NCBI GenBank assembly: GCA_963801035.1
Contig: CAWDDF010000009.1
Coordinates: forward strand, 124,001-188,000
Direction: 5' to 3'
DNA length: 64,000 nt
DNA from: JACCZX01 sp963801035
GTDB taxonomy: Bacteria; Pseudomonadota; Gammaproteobacteria; Burkholderiales; Burkholderiaceae_F
Position 1 is the stretch's first letter. Every line of letters begins with the position of its first letter. A model generated the notes under the pieces. It was not told the origin of the DNA, searched no databases, and saw only the letters and a list, made by a program, of their open reading frames with translations. The position numbers were made by a program, and so were the translations under genes. Positions 52,521-61,204 of this stretch are shown piece after piece.

Positions 52521-53336
52521 ATGAAGAAGCGCGCTTCAGCCAAGACTGCCGTCGCTAGGCCCAGACGGCGGGCGACGACCGCTGCTCGCTCCAAGCAAAC
52601 ACCCGATAACGGCCAGCCACGGTATCTGCAGATCGCGCGCGAATTGAAGCGCGGCATCGCGAGCGGCGCGTACCCAGTAGGTGCGCGGCTGCCCACGGAG
52701 CTTGAGTTGTGCGAACAATTCACAATCAGCCGTTTCACGGCACGAGCGGCGATACGGGTGCTTTCATCCGCCGGCCTTGTGACGCGTCGGCAACGGGTCG
52801 GGACCGTTGTCATCGCGAAGCCCGACGATGCTCGCTACAGTCACGACGCGGCGTCATTGCGCGACTTGCAGCAGTACGCACAGGACACGGAACTGCGGCT
52901 GATGTACATCGGCAAGGCGACGCTCGGCAAAACGCAGGCACGGGAGCTCGGCGTAAAGGCGGGCGACGAATGGATCTATGCGATCGGCCTGCGCCACGGC
53001 ACGAAGAGCAACGGCAACGGCGATCGGCCGTTCTGTCTGACTCGCTTGTATCTGAACCCCGTTCTAAAGGGCATTGAAGACCGACTGCGTGAGCGCAAGA
53101 GCGCGGTTTATGCGCTGATCGAGCGCGAGTACAAAATACCGATCGAGCGCGTCGAGCAGGATTTTCAGGCGGTCGTGCTCAGCACCGACGACGCGGCCAA
53201 TCTTGGCGCACAGTCCGGCGCTCCCGCGCTACGAATCGTGCGTCGGTACTACAGCGACGACGGCAGGTTGCTCGAACTGGCGGACAACGTACACCCGAGC
53301 GATCGCTTCACTTACCGCATGCAGCTGCGTAAGTAG
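52521..53336 (+). CDS. GntR-family regulator with UTRA domain (HutC-type)
   Basis: Transcription factor of about 271 residues. The winged helix is at about 28-100 (YLQIARELKRGIASGAYPVGARLPTELELCEQFTISRFTARAAIRVLSSAGLVTRRQRVGTVV), then the ligand-sensing UTRA domain (to the end), with LTRLYLN and SDRFTYRMQL marks. I start at ATG 52521 (MKKRASAK), because ATG 52452 would lie within the operator palindrome. It is divergent from the lyase operon and upstream of the Bug/MmgE/CoA-transferase operon, so it is likely the repressor of both. The effector would be the imported acid or a CoA-pathway intermediate. Confidence 0.92.
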   Translation: MKKRASAKTAVARPRRRATTAARSKQTPDNGQPRYLQIARELKRGIASGAYPVGARLPTELELCEQFTISRFTARAAIRVLSSAGLVTRRQRVGTVVIAKPDDARYSHDAASLRDLQQYAQDTELRLMYIGKATLGKTQARELGVKAGDEWIYAIGLRHGTKSNGNGDRPFCLTRLYLNPVLKGIEDRLRERKSAVYALIEREYKIPIERVEQDFQAVVLSTDDAANLGAQSGAPALRIVRRYYSDDGRLLELADNVHPSDRFTYRMQLRK

Positions 53337-53343
53337 CGCAACT

Positions 53344-53359
53344 CCACGCATCAGCGTGG
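53344..53359 (+). terminator. Hairpin after gntR
   Basis: CCACGC-ATCA-GCGTGG is a perfect hairpin starting 8 bases past the gntR stop. A run of seven T follows, but only about 14 bases after the stem. It could be a weak terminator separating gntR from the promoter at 53363; the T-run lies inside the promoter spacer, so the evidence is limited. Confidence 0.35.
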
Positions 53360-53362
53360 CTG

Positions 53363-53400
53363 TTGACATCCGTTTTTTTGCCTATTATATTGTCCGTACA
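53363..53400 (+). promoter_or_regulatory. Strong sigma-70-like promoter with abutting GntR operator
   Basis: TTGACA at 53363-53368 and TATATT at 53386-53391 are separated by 17 bases, an almost ideal vegetative promoter. TGTCCGTACA at 53391-53400 begins at the last -10 base and covers the expected start site, where bound repressor would block transcription. The Bug receptor ATG is 27 bases downstream. The core matches the palindrome at 52451-52464 in 9 of 10 bases. Confidence 0.8.
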
Positions 53401-53426
53401 AATAGACGCCACCAGGAGACAATTGC

Positions 53427-54419
53427 ATGACCCTAGACCAGACATTGATTCGCCGCTCGCTGTGTATCGCGACCGCGCTTTGCTTCGCAGCCACCGCGCT
53501 CCCCGCGTCCGCGCAGGCGGACTATCCGAACAAACCGGTTCGCATGCTGATCGGCTTTCCGCCTGGCCAGGCGACCGACACGCTGGGCCGCGCCGTTGCG
53601 CAGAAGCTCAGTCAGCAGCTGGGCCAGCAGTTTGTCGTCGAAAACAAGCCCGGCGCTGCAGGAATCATTGCGACCCAGTCCGCGATGTCATCACCGCCGG
53701 ACGGATATACGCTGCTAATAAGTTCGAGCGGGCCGTTGGCGGTCAATCCCGGGCTTTACTCGAAACTGCCCTACGATCCGATCAAGGATTTCACCCCGGT
53801 CGCCGGTATCGCGATCGTCCCGCTGGTACTGGTGACCAATCCGTCGTTTCCGGTGACGAGCGTGAAGGAGCTCGTTGCAACTGCCAAAGCAAAGCCGAAG
53901 ACAGTCAACTACGCATCGGGTGGCAGCGGCGTGACGAACCATCTGGTGATGGAAATGTTTCGTGGCGCGGCAGGTGTCGACATGACACACATTCCCTATA
54001 AGGGCGGCCCACCGGCTCTAACCGATTTGATCGGGGGCCAGGTGAACGTGATGTTCGAAACCTCAGTCGCCGCGCTGCCGTTCGTCAAGCAAGGCAAGTT
54101 ACGCGCGCTGGCGGTCAGCAGCTCAAAACGTATTGCGGCCGCACCCGACCTTCCGACGGTCGCCGAACTTGGTTACCCGGGTTTCAGTGGCGTGCCATGG
54201 GTCGCCATCATGGCGCCCGCAAATACGCCGGCCCCGATTGTCGCGAAGCTCAATGCCGAAGTGAACAAGGCGCTCAACAGCAAAGACATCCGCGAGCAGT
54301 TTGTCGCGCAGGGTGTCGAGCCGATGCAGATGAGTCCCGACGAGCTCGGGGGATTCATCAAGACCGAACTCGCCAAGTGGACGAAGGCCGTCAAGGATTC
54401 CGGCGCGAAGGTCGAATAA
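53427..54419 (+). CDS. Bug-family tripartite tricarboxylate transporter receptor
   Basis: Periplasmic receptor (330 residues) of the TctC/Bug family. The signal is RRSLCIATALCFAATALPASAQ; family motifs are YPNKPVRMLIGFPPGQATDTLGRAV, FVVENKPGAAGIIATQ, GVTNHLVMEMFRGAAGVDMTHIPYKGGPPALTDLIGGQV and DLPTVAELGYPGF. ATG 53427 has an AGGAGAC site. Its stop TAA shares an A with the next ATG. It is the first gene of the operon with MmgE/PrpD and the CoA-transferase, so it probably binds the acid that the pathway degrades. Confidence 0.93.
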   Translation: MTLDQTLIRRSLCIATALCFAATALPASAQADYPNKPVRMLIGFPPGQATDTLGRAVAQKLSQQLGQQFVVENKPGAAGIIATQSAMSSPPDGYTLLISSSGPLAVNPGLYSKLPYDPIKDFTPVAGIAIVPLVLVTNPSFPVTSVKELVATAKAKPKTVNYASGGSGVTNHLVMEMFRGAAGVDMTHIPYKGGPPALTDLIGGQVNVMFETSVAALPFVKQGKLRALAVSSSKRIAAAPDLPTVAELGYPGFSGVPWVAIMAPANTPAPIVAKLNAEVNKALNSKDIREQFVAQGVEPMQMSPDELGGFIKTELAKWTKAVKDSGAKVE

Positions 54420-55848
54420 TGGAAAGCATGCTTGCACCCGCCGATACGATTGCTCGCACACTGTCGGGCTTCGTCAGCAGAATGCGGCTCGACCAGGTGC
54501 CGGAGCCGGTCAGCCTGCGAGCGCGCCATCTGATGCTCGACGCCATCGGTTGCGCACTGGCCGCACGCAAAGAGCAGTTTGCTTCGCAGTTTTCACAGGC
54601 AACGCACGCACTCGCCGAAGGCAAAGGCGACCGCGCAGTCATCGGATTTTCAAGCCGATTGCCGCAGCGCGATGCAGCGCTGCTCAACGGCGTGCTGTGC
54701 CATGGATTGGATTACGACGACACGCACATGACGGGGATTATTCATCTGACCGTCAGTGTGTTGCCCACGGTGCTCGCAATCGCCGCACAGCGTGGAGCAA
54801 CCGGTGCGGACATGCTGGCGGCCTACATCGCAGGCGTTGAAGCGGGCGCGCGCATATCGGCAGCGATGCGTGGCGGGCTGCACGCTCACGGTTTTCATCC
54901 GACGGGCGTCGTCGGCGCATTCGCCGGCACGTTGGCCGCCGGCCGATTGCTCGGCCTCGATGCCGCCGGTCTCGTCCATGCTCAGGGCATTGCGTTGTCG
55001 ATGGCAAGCGGCAGCTTGCAGTTCATCGAGGACGGCGCGTGGACGAAGCGGATGCACCCGGGCTGGGCCGCGCAAGCGGCGATCACCGCCGCAACATTCG
55101 CAGCCAATGGAATCAAGGCACCGCAGGCGCCTTACGAGGGGCGCTATGGTTTTTACCGCTGCTATCTGGGCGAAGCCGAGCATCAGCGTATCGATCTTGT
55201 CGCTCGCTACGGCCGGCATGAAGACCGATGGCTCGGCTACGCAGTGGGAAGTCGAGAACGTTGCAATCAAGCCGTTCCCGATGTGCCATTTTGTGCACGC
55301 AAGTGCCGACGCCGCGATTGCTTTGCATCGCCAGAACATCGACGCCGCGCGAATACGCGCGGTTGAAGTACGCGTGCCGGCGGGAGCGGTCCAGTCGGTC
55401 TGCGAGCCGGTTGCCAACAAGCGGCGTCCTACCAGCGACTACGACGCCAAATTCAGCCTGGTTTACGCGGTCGCGAGCGGACTTGTTGCGCGGCAAGCTC
55501 GGGTTGAAGGAACTGACGCCGGAAGCGTTCGGCGATCCTGCCGCTCTCGCACTGATGGATCGTATCGACTATGTCGAAGATCCCGAGTCGACTTTCCCGC
55601 GTCACTACACCGGCGAGGTCAGAGTCACGCTGGACGACGGCCGCACATTGCAACATCGCGAGCCCGTCAATCGCGGCCACGCCGAGCGCCCGTTGTCCAA
55701 CGAAGAAGTGCGCGAGAAGTTTTTCGACAACGCCACGCTTCATTTTTCGCGCAGCCATGCGCAGGCGGTATGCGACCAGATACTTGCGCTCGACAAGCTG
55801 ACGAACGTGCAGGCGCTCGAGCCGTTACTTGCGCAAGATCCAGTTTGA
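54419..55848 (+). pseudogene. MmgE/PrpD family gene with two frame breaks
   Basis: Family of 2-methylcitrate dehydratase and cis-aconitate decarboxylase; 475 residues if two bases are removed. First frame: SMLAPADTIARTLSGFVSR, then CHGLDYDDTHMTGIIHL and GRYGFYRCYLGEAEHQRIDL. Second: TAGMKTDGSATQWEVENVAI, KPFPMCHFVHASADAA and TSDYDAKFSLVYAVASG. Third: LLRGKLGLKELTPEAFGDPAALALMDRI to the end. Breaks lie at 55197-55201 and 55480-55482; the length of 1,430 bases is two over a multiple of three. The start overlaps the Bug stop (TAATG). It could be inactive, or the breaks could be sequencing errors. Confidence 0.85.
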
Positions 55849-57120
55849 ATGCCAATGACGACTAACGACTCGAAACTTCCACTGTCCGGCCTGCGTGTCC
55901 TTGCGGTCGAGCAGTACGGCGCCGGACCTTTCGGCACTTCGTACCTCGCGGATCTCGGTGCAGAAATCATCAAGATCGAAAATCACAAGGATGGCGGTGA
56001 TGTGGGCCGCCACGTGGGACCGCATTTCTTCGGCGTCGAAGACAGCCACTTTTTCCAGACCTTCAACCGCAACAAGAAAAGCTTGACGCTCGACTTGAAG
56101 CATCCCGAGGGGAAAGCGGTATTTCAAAAGCTGGTTGCCAAGGCCGACGCGGTACTAGACAACTTGCGTGGCGACTTACCGGAAAAGCTCGGCCTCACCT
56201 ATGACAAGCTGAAACAATTCAATCCGCGGATCGTCTGTGCGCATCTATCGGCGTACGGACGTGAGGGGTCGCGGACTGCATGGCCCGGTTACGACTATCT
56301 GATGCAAGCGGAAACCGGCCACCTGACGTTGACCGGCGAGCCCGATGGACCGCCAACGCGCTACGGTTTGTCCATCGTCGATCTGATGACGGGTCTGGCT
56401 GCGGCTTTTGGTTTGCTCGCGGGCGTGACGAAGGCGCGTGAAAGCGGCAGCGGCATGGACATCGATACATCGCTGTTCGACGTCGCGCTGCATAACCTGA
56501 ACTATCCGGGCACCTGGTATCTGAATGCCGGCACCGTGACCGGACGTACCGCGCGTAGCGGACACCCAAGCCTTGTACCGAGCCAGTTGTATCGCACGCA
56601 GGACGGGTGGCTCTTCATCATGTGCAACAAGGAAAAGTTCTGGCCGATCCTGGCGCGTGAGCTCGGGCATCCCGAATGGATCGACGATCCGGAACTCGCG
56701 GTGTTCTCGGCGCGTCTGAAGAATCGTGATCGAGTTACACAATTGCTCGATGGCGCGCTGATGAAGCAGACGACCGATGCGTGGATCAAGCGGCTATCGG
56801 GCAAGGTTCCGGTATCTCCCGTCTACGATATTGCGCAGGCGCTCGAGAATCCCTACGTGCATGAACGCAGCAGCGTGCTCGGCTATACATATCCAAACGG
56901 TGATACCGCGCGGATGATTGCAAGTCCGATCCGCGTGGCTGGCGTCAAACTTCCGCAGCGTGCTGCGCCGCGCATGGGTGAGCACAACGAGGCTCTGTTG
57001 CGCGAAGCCGGCTTCAATGACGCACAAATAGACAAGCTATGTAAGCTCGGCGTTATCGCGGACGCATCCCTTGCAGAACACGGCGTTGCGCAGGACACCG
57101 GACATGCAGCGGGTCCATAA
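55849..57120 (+). CDS. CaiB/BaiF-family (class III) CoA-transferase
   Basis: Enzyme of 423 residues that moves CoA between carboxylic acids through a mixed anhydride. Motifs are LSGLRVLAVEQYGAGPFGTSYLADLGAEIIKIE, NRNKKSLTLDLKHPEGK and SGSGMDIDTSLFDVALHNL, with the nucleophilic Asp in the D-x-SLFD region. The ATG at 55849 follows directly after the preceding TGA. As last gene of the regulator-controlled operon it would activate the imported acid to a CoA thioester for the acyl-CoA dehydrogenase, MaoC and lyase of the opposite operon. Confidence 0.92.
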   Translation: MPMTTNDSKLPLSGLRVLAVEQYGAGPFGTSYLADLGAEIIKIENHKDGGDVGRHVGPHFFGVEDSHFFQTFNRNKKSLTLDLKHPEGKAVFQKLVAKADAVLDNLRGDLPEKLGLTYDKLKQFNPRIVCAHLSAYGREGSRTAWPGYDYLMQAETGHLTLTGEPDGPPTRYGLSIVDLMTGLAAAFGLLAGVTKARESGSGMDIDTSLFDVALHNLNYPGTWYLNAGTVTGRTARSGHPSLVPSQLYRTQDGWLFIMCNKEKFWPILARELGHPEWIDDPELAVFSARLKNRDRVTQLLDGALMKQTTDAWIKRLSGKVPVSPVYDIAQALENPYVHERSSVLGYTYPNGDTARMIASPIRVAGVKLPQRAAPRMGEHNEALLREAGFNDAQIDKLCKLGVIADASLAEHGVAQDTGHAAGP

Positions 57121-57144
57121 CCTCGCGAATCCAACGCTGCAAAG

Positions 57145-57501
57145 TCACGACGCCGCGTAATCTGCGATCGCATCGAGCACGGCACGAGCATCGCCGATAA
57201 AAGGCTTCACGTCGAACTCGAGGCGCGGGTGTTTGGCGCTCGCACGCTTGATCAGTTGCGGAACGTCGGCGCGCACATGACCGCCAGGTCCCAGGAACAA
57301 CGGAACGACTTTGATGAACGTCGCTCCACGCGCCGCCAGATCGTCGACGGCGCCTAGGAAGTCAGGCGTCGAATGGTCCAGGTAGGCAAGCGCAACAGCG
57401 CACTCGGGCTTGCGGCTCGCAACGGCGGTGCGAATCTGCTCGAACGGCACTACCCAGTGCGAATCGCGCGATCCGTGCGCAAGCAAAATGACACCGTTCA
57501 T
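57145..57501 (-). CDS. cbiX: CbiX/SirB-like sirohydrochlorin chelatase
   Basis: Small chelatase of 118 residues, the one-domain type, that inserts Fe2+ or Co2+ into sirohydrochlorin. The active-site histidines are in ILLAHGSRDSHW (His9 or 10) and LFLGPGGHVRADVPQL (His75). It lacks the second duplicated domain of long CbiX. It overlaps the LDH2-family gene by 4 bases (ATGA) and so lies in the hydroxyacid operon, but its function fits siroheme synthesis for the sulfite reductase at 44430. Confidence 0.9.
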   Translation of the reverse strand: MNGVILLAHGSRDSHWVVPFEQIRTAVASRKPECAVALAYLDHSTPDFLGAVDDLAARGATFIKVVPLFLGPGGHVRADVPQLIKRASAKHPRLEFDVKPFIGDARAVLDAIADYAAS

Positions 57502-58517
57502 AACGATGTCGATTGTGGTTCCGCCAACTCGGTCAATCGCGCGAGCAACACGTCCGGAATGTCGACACCGTCGACCAACGCACGCTGCGCAAGTTGCGCC
57601 CTGCGCTCTCCGGGCAATCGCACGTCAGCGTCGGCGCACATAACCTCGATCAACGCTTCAACTCGCGCGTTATAGACGTCTGCGCCCGCTAGTGCGGCAG
57701 GATCGATGACCAGAAACGCTTGTCCGAGCCGTGGCTGATTACCGGCGTCGACAAAGAACGAGTCGGCCTCAAAGCCGAACTGGGCGCCGGTTAACGAAAC
57801 GCACAGTAGCTCGACCACCAGCGCAAGCATTGCTCCTTTGACGCCGCCAGCCGGAAGCATCATGCCGTCTAGCGCAGCCTTGGCGTCCGTGGTCGGTTTT
57901 CCGGCGCGGTCGAGCGCCCACCCGAGCGGAATTGGCTTGCCTTGCTGTGCTGCGACCATCACTTTGCCGCGCGCGACTTCCGAAAGTGAAAGATCGATCG
58001 TCAAAGGCGCCGCGTTGTTCCGCGGAAATACTGCGGCGATCGGATTGGTACCAAACAGCGCGCGCGAACCGTTCCATGCGGGCATTGCGGCGGGCGAATT
58101 GCTGAATGCCAGGCCGACCATGCCGTGTTCAGCCGCCGGGATCAAGTGATACGCAGCGACGCCGAAGTGATGGCTGTTGGTGACAGCTGCGAATCCGATG
58201 CCCTGCGTGCGCGCCCGCTTGATCGCCTGCTCTACCGCCAGAGCGCACGCCGGAAATGCCAAACCATTTTCTGCATCGATCAGGCATGCCGCCGGTTTCT
58301 CTCGAGCGATGCGTGCCACGGCCGTGCCGTTCGCGCGACCGTTCTTCAAATGAGCAACGTATTGCATGACGCGCGTGGCGCCGTGCGATGCAAGACCCTG
58401 CGCATCCGCCGCCACCAATGCGCGCGCCGTGGTCGACGCCATCGAGCGACCGGCTCCGGCGCTGGTGAGCGCACCTTCGATCATCGATTCCAGGCGTTGT
58501 AACGAAACGACCGTCAT
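57498..58517 (-). CDS. LDH2-family malate/sulfolactate-type dehydrogenase
   Basis: NAD(P)-dependent 2-hydroxyacid dehydrogenase of 339 residues in the YlbC/MDH2/ComC fold. Marks are GLASHGATRVMQYVAHLKNG, NSHHFGVAAYHLIPAAEHGMVGLAFSNSPAAMPAWNG and LFGTNPIAAVFP. It lies 7 bases downstream of a PGDH-type hydroxyacid dehydrogenase, so the two could interconvert enantiomers of one acid. Relatives include ComC, the (R)-sulfolactate dehydrogenase. Substrate unproven. Confidence 0.9.
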   Translation of the reverse strand: MTVVSLQRLESMIEGALTSAGAGRSMASTTARALVAADAQGLASHGATRVMQYVAHLKNGRANGTAVARIAREKPAACLIDAENGLAFPACALAVEQAIKRARTQGIGFAAVTNSHHFGVAAYHLIPAAEHGMVGLAFSNSPAAMPAWNGSRALFGTNPIAAVFPRNNAAPLTIDLSLSEVARGKVMVAAQQGKPIPLGWALDRAGKPTTDAKAALDGMMLPAGGVKGAMLALVVELLCVSLTGAQFGFEADSFFVDAGNQPRLGQAFLVIDPAALAGADVYNARVEALIEVMCADADVRLPGERRAQLAQRALVDGVDIPDVLLARLTELAEPQSTSL

Positions 58518-58524
58518 CGTGCCT

Positions 58525-59460
58525 TCATTGCTTGCTCAGCGCGCGCAGTGCGTTGGCGACCCGATGCGCAATCATCTCGCTGACACGCTCGTTGGCCTCG
58601 ACTGTGACGCCTGCCACGTGCGGCGTAAGAATCAGATTCGGAACGTCTGCCCAGGAAGGGTTTGCAGCCAACGGTTCGTGCTCGAACACGTCAAGCGCGG
58701 CGCCGCCGAGTGCGCCCGCACGCAGCGCGTCGATCACCGCGCTTTCTTCGACGATGCCGCCACGCGCCGAGTTGATCAAAACTGCGCCGTGCTTCATCAA
58801 CGCCAAGCGCGAAGCGTTCAACATTCCGCGCGTCTGCGCAATCAACGGCACGTGCAGCGAGACGACGTCTGCTTCTCTGAGCAGTGCGTCCAGGCTTCGG
58901 TTTGCGACCTTGCTCTCGCGCCACGCCGCATCATCGGCGGCAACCATCGGATCGTGCGCAACGACGATCATGCCGAGGTTCTGCGCAAGACGCGCAGTGA
59001 CACGCCCGATCGAGCCGAAGCCGATCAGCCCGAGAGTCTTGCCGCAAAGCTCGCGGCCGTGTGACAGTTGCGTACGCGGCCAGCGACCGGCAGCGACTTC
59101 GCCGGATGAGCTGTAAACGCCGCGCAACAGCATCATCGCCGTCGTGACAACGTATTCGGCGACCGACACCGCATTGGCGCCGGTCGCAGGAATCACTTCG
59201 ATGCCACGTGCTGAACATGCGGCCGTGTCGATGTTGTCGAGCCCTACACCGAGCCGTCCTACGACTTTCAGCCTCGGCGCGAGCGAAATCAACTCCGCAT
59301 TGACCTGCGTCCGATTGCGCACAATCAATGCGTCAGCAGTCTTCATCGCCACGTGCAGATCGGCCGGACGATCGACCAACGAAGATTCGTGCAAAACGTC
59401 GAAGTCGGCGCGCAGTGACTGCACCGCCGAATCATCCATGAACTCGCTGATGACGATCAT
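58525..59460 (-). CDS. D-isomer 2-hydroxyacid dehydrogenase (PGDH/SlcC-like)
   Basis: NAD-dependent enzyme of 311 residues. The Rossmann loop is LGLIGFGSIGRVTARLAQNLG. Catalytic residues are Arg in INSARGGIV, Glu in DVFEHEPLA and His in ILTPHVAGVTVEANERV. VVGRLGVGLDNIDTAACSARGIEV is the substrate-domain motif of the phosphoglycerate-dehydrogenase subgroup without an ACT domain. The SlcC (S)-sulfolactate dehydrogenase is a relative. Paired with the LDH2-family gene downstream; overlaps the flavoprotein gene by 4 bases. Confidence 0.9.
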   Translation of the reverse strand: MIVISEFMDDSAVQSLRADFDVLHESSLVDRPADLHVAMKTADALIVRNRTQVNAELISLAPRLKVVGRLGVGLDNIDTAACSARGIEVIPATGANAVSVAEYVVTTAMMLLRGVYSSSGEVAAGRWPRTQLSHGRELCGKTLGLIGFGSIGRVTARLAQNLGMIVVAHDPMVAADDAAWRESKVANRSLDALLREADVVSLHVPLIAQTRGMLNASRLALMKHGAVLINSARGGIVEESAVIDALRAGALGGAALDVFEHEPLAANPSWADVPNLILTPHVAGVTVEANERVSEMIAHRVANALRALSKQ

Positions 59461-61199
59461 TGTGTGATCAACGTTTGGCCAGGCTTGACGCGAGAAAACC
59501 GCACCGGGCGTTCGTCCAGTTGAAACTTGCCGAGTTCAGAGGTGCCGTTCAAGCGCACGGTGACGTACGACGAATCTTCCAGAGACCCGCGCTGCGGAAA
59601 GTCCTGGCGAAAGTGCGCACCGCGCGACTCCTCGCGTTGAGCGGCAGCAGCCCGAATCGACTTACTGACAAGGATTAGGTTGGACAGATTCAGCCAGTCA
59701 TGCCAAGTCAGATTGAAAGCGCGCTCCTGGCTCGCCATACCAATTGCGCTTAGTTGACCTTCCAGCTCGTTCAACCGTTGCTCCGCGCGCGTCAACCCCG
59801 CAGCGTCGCGCACAATGCCGACGTCTTCCCACATGCATTCAAGCAATGCTTCGCGAATCTCTTCGACGTCGCCTGGCTTTTGATTGAACGGCCGTTCAGC
59901 GACGCGGATCGCTTCCTGCAGTGCGTCTTCATCGGGCTCACGGCACGCACCGTCGGCGCGTACCCATGCCGCCATTGTGTCGCCTGCAATAGCGCCGAAG
60001 ACCGTTGAGTTGGCGACGCCGTTACCGCCGAGGCGATTCGCGCCGTGGACGCCGCCGGTGTCTTCACCCGCTGCAAACAAGCCCGGTAATGACGTGCTGC
60101 AGTCGCCGTTGAACAGCACGCCGCCCATCATGTAATGGGCGGTCGGCACGACTTCGACCATGCCTGCAGCCAGATCAAAGCCGCAATCGGCGCAGCGCTC
60201 GACCATTCCCTTGAACGCCTTTCGCACCTCGTCTGCGCCGAGGTGACTCAATGTCAGATACAAGCCGCCGTTAGGAGTCGTGTTGCCAGCGCGCATTTCC
60301 GCAAACATCGCACGCGACACGATGTCGCGCGTCGCGCGCTCGGCACGCGAGTCGTGCTGCTGCATGAAGCGCTCCCGCGCACCGTTGAGCAAGTAGCCGC
60401 CTGCGCCGCGCAGTCCCTCCTCCAACACGGTGCCAGTCATGCGCGTGTCGCTTCCGGCGAGCAGTCCGGTGGGATGAAACTGCACCATCTCCATATCTCG
60501 CAGCGTGAGGCCGGCACGCAGCGCCATTGCCAATCCGTCGCAGCTTTTGTCACCGGACGGCGTGTGATATTTGTACATCGTTGGCCCACCGCCAGTCGCG
60601 AGAAGTACCGCACGCGCCTGCACGAATACATGCTCGCCGGTGCGCATGTCGATATGCAGCACCCCTGCGATTGCATCACCGCTCGGTGTCTTTATCAGCT
60701 CGATCGCGCGATGCTCTTCAAGCCGGTGAATGTCGCGGGCCCAAACCTGCTCGGCGAGTCGATTGATGATTTCGATGCCGGTCAGATCTCCTTTATGGAC
60801 CGTGCGATCAAACGTTTGACCAGCGAACGCTTTCTGATGAATCGTGCCGTCTGCATTGCGATCGAACAGGCAGCCAAGCTCGTTCTCGAGCTCACGTACA
60901 CGCTCGAGCGCGGTGGATACCAACGTCCACGCCAGATCCTGATCGGAGAGCCATGCTCCACCTTCGATCGTGTCCATGAAGTGACGCTCGACCGAATCCT
61001 CAGCCGCCAGAGCGACGTTGTAGCCGCCCTGAACCATGCGCGTGCACCCGCACTTTCCCAGCAGGCCTTTGACAGCGACCGTGACCGACAACTCAGGTGC
61101 GGCCTGCTTCGCGTGCAAGGCAGCGAACAAACCGGCGCCACCGGAGCCGAGGATCAGGATGTCTGTCTTCAACCGGCGCAAGCTGCGGCTCTGCGTCAA
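59457..61199 (-). CDS. Fumarate-reductase/aspartate-oxidase-like flavoprotein
   Basis: FAD protein of 580 residues. It has the dinucleotide loop ILGSGGAGLFAALHAKQ, an HKGDLTGIEIINRLAEQV stretch, the active-site segment MEMVQFHPTGLLAGSDT and the FAD tail GLFAAGEDTGGVHGANRLGGNGVANSTVFG. Length is like SdhA/FrdA (about 590) rather than NadB (about 540). No iron-sulfur or membrane-anchor genes are adjacent, so it may be a soluble fumarate reductase, an oxidase, or a subunit that borrows partners. It overlaps the dehydrogenase gene by ATGA and follows the tartrate/fumarate dehydratase pair. Confidence 0.88.
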   Translation of the reverse strand: MTQSRSLRRLKTDILILGSGGAGLFAALHAKQAAPELSVTVAVKGLLGKCGCTRMVQGGYNVALAAEDSVERHFMDTIEGGAWLSDQDLAWTLVSTALERVRELENELGCLFDRNADGTIHQKAFAGQTFDRTVHKGDLTGIEIINRLAEQVWARDIHRLEEHRAIELIKTPSGDAIAGVLHIDMRTGEHVFVQARAVLLATGGGPTMYKYHTPSGDKSCDGLAMALRAGLTLRDMEMVQFHPTGLLAGSDTRMTGTVLEEGLRGAGGYLLNGARERFMQQHDSRAERATRDIVSRAMFAEMRAGNTTPNGGLYLTLSHLGADEVRKAFKGMVERCADCGFDLAAGMVEVVPTAHYMMGGVLFNGDCSTSLPGLFAAGEDTGGVHGANRLGGNGVANSTVFGAIAGDTMAAWVRADGACREPDEDALQEAIRVAERPFNQKPGDVEEIREALLECMWEDVGIVRDAAGLTRAEQRLNELEGQLSAIGMASQERAFNLTWHDWLNLSNLILVSKSIRAAAAQREESRGAHFRQDFPQRGSLEDSSYVTVRLNGTSELGKFQLDERPVRFSRVKPGQTLITQ

Positions 61200-61204
61200 T
61201 CTTT

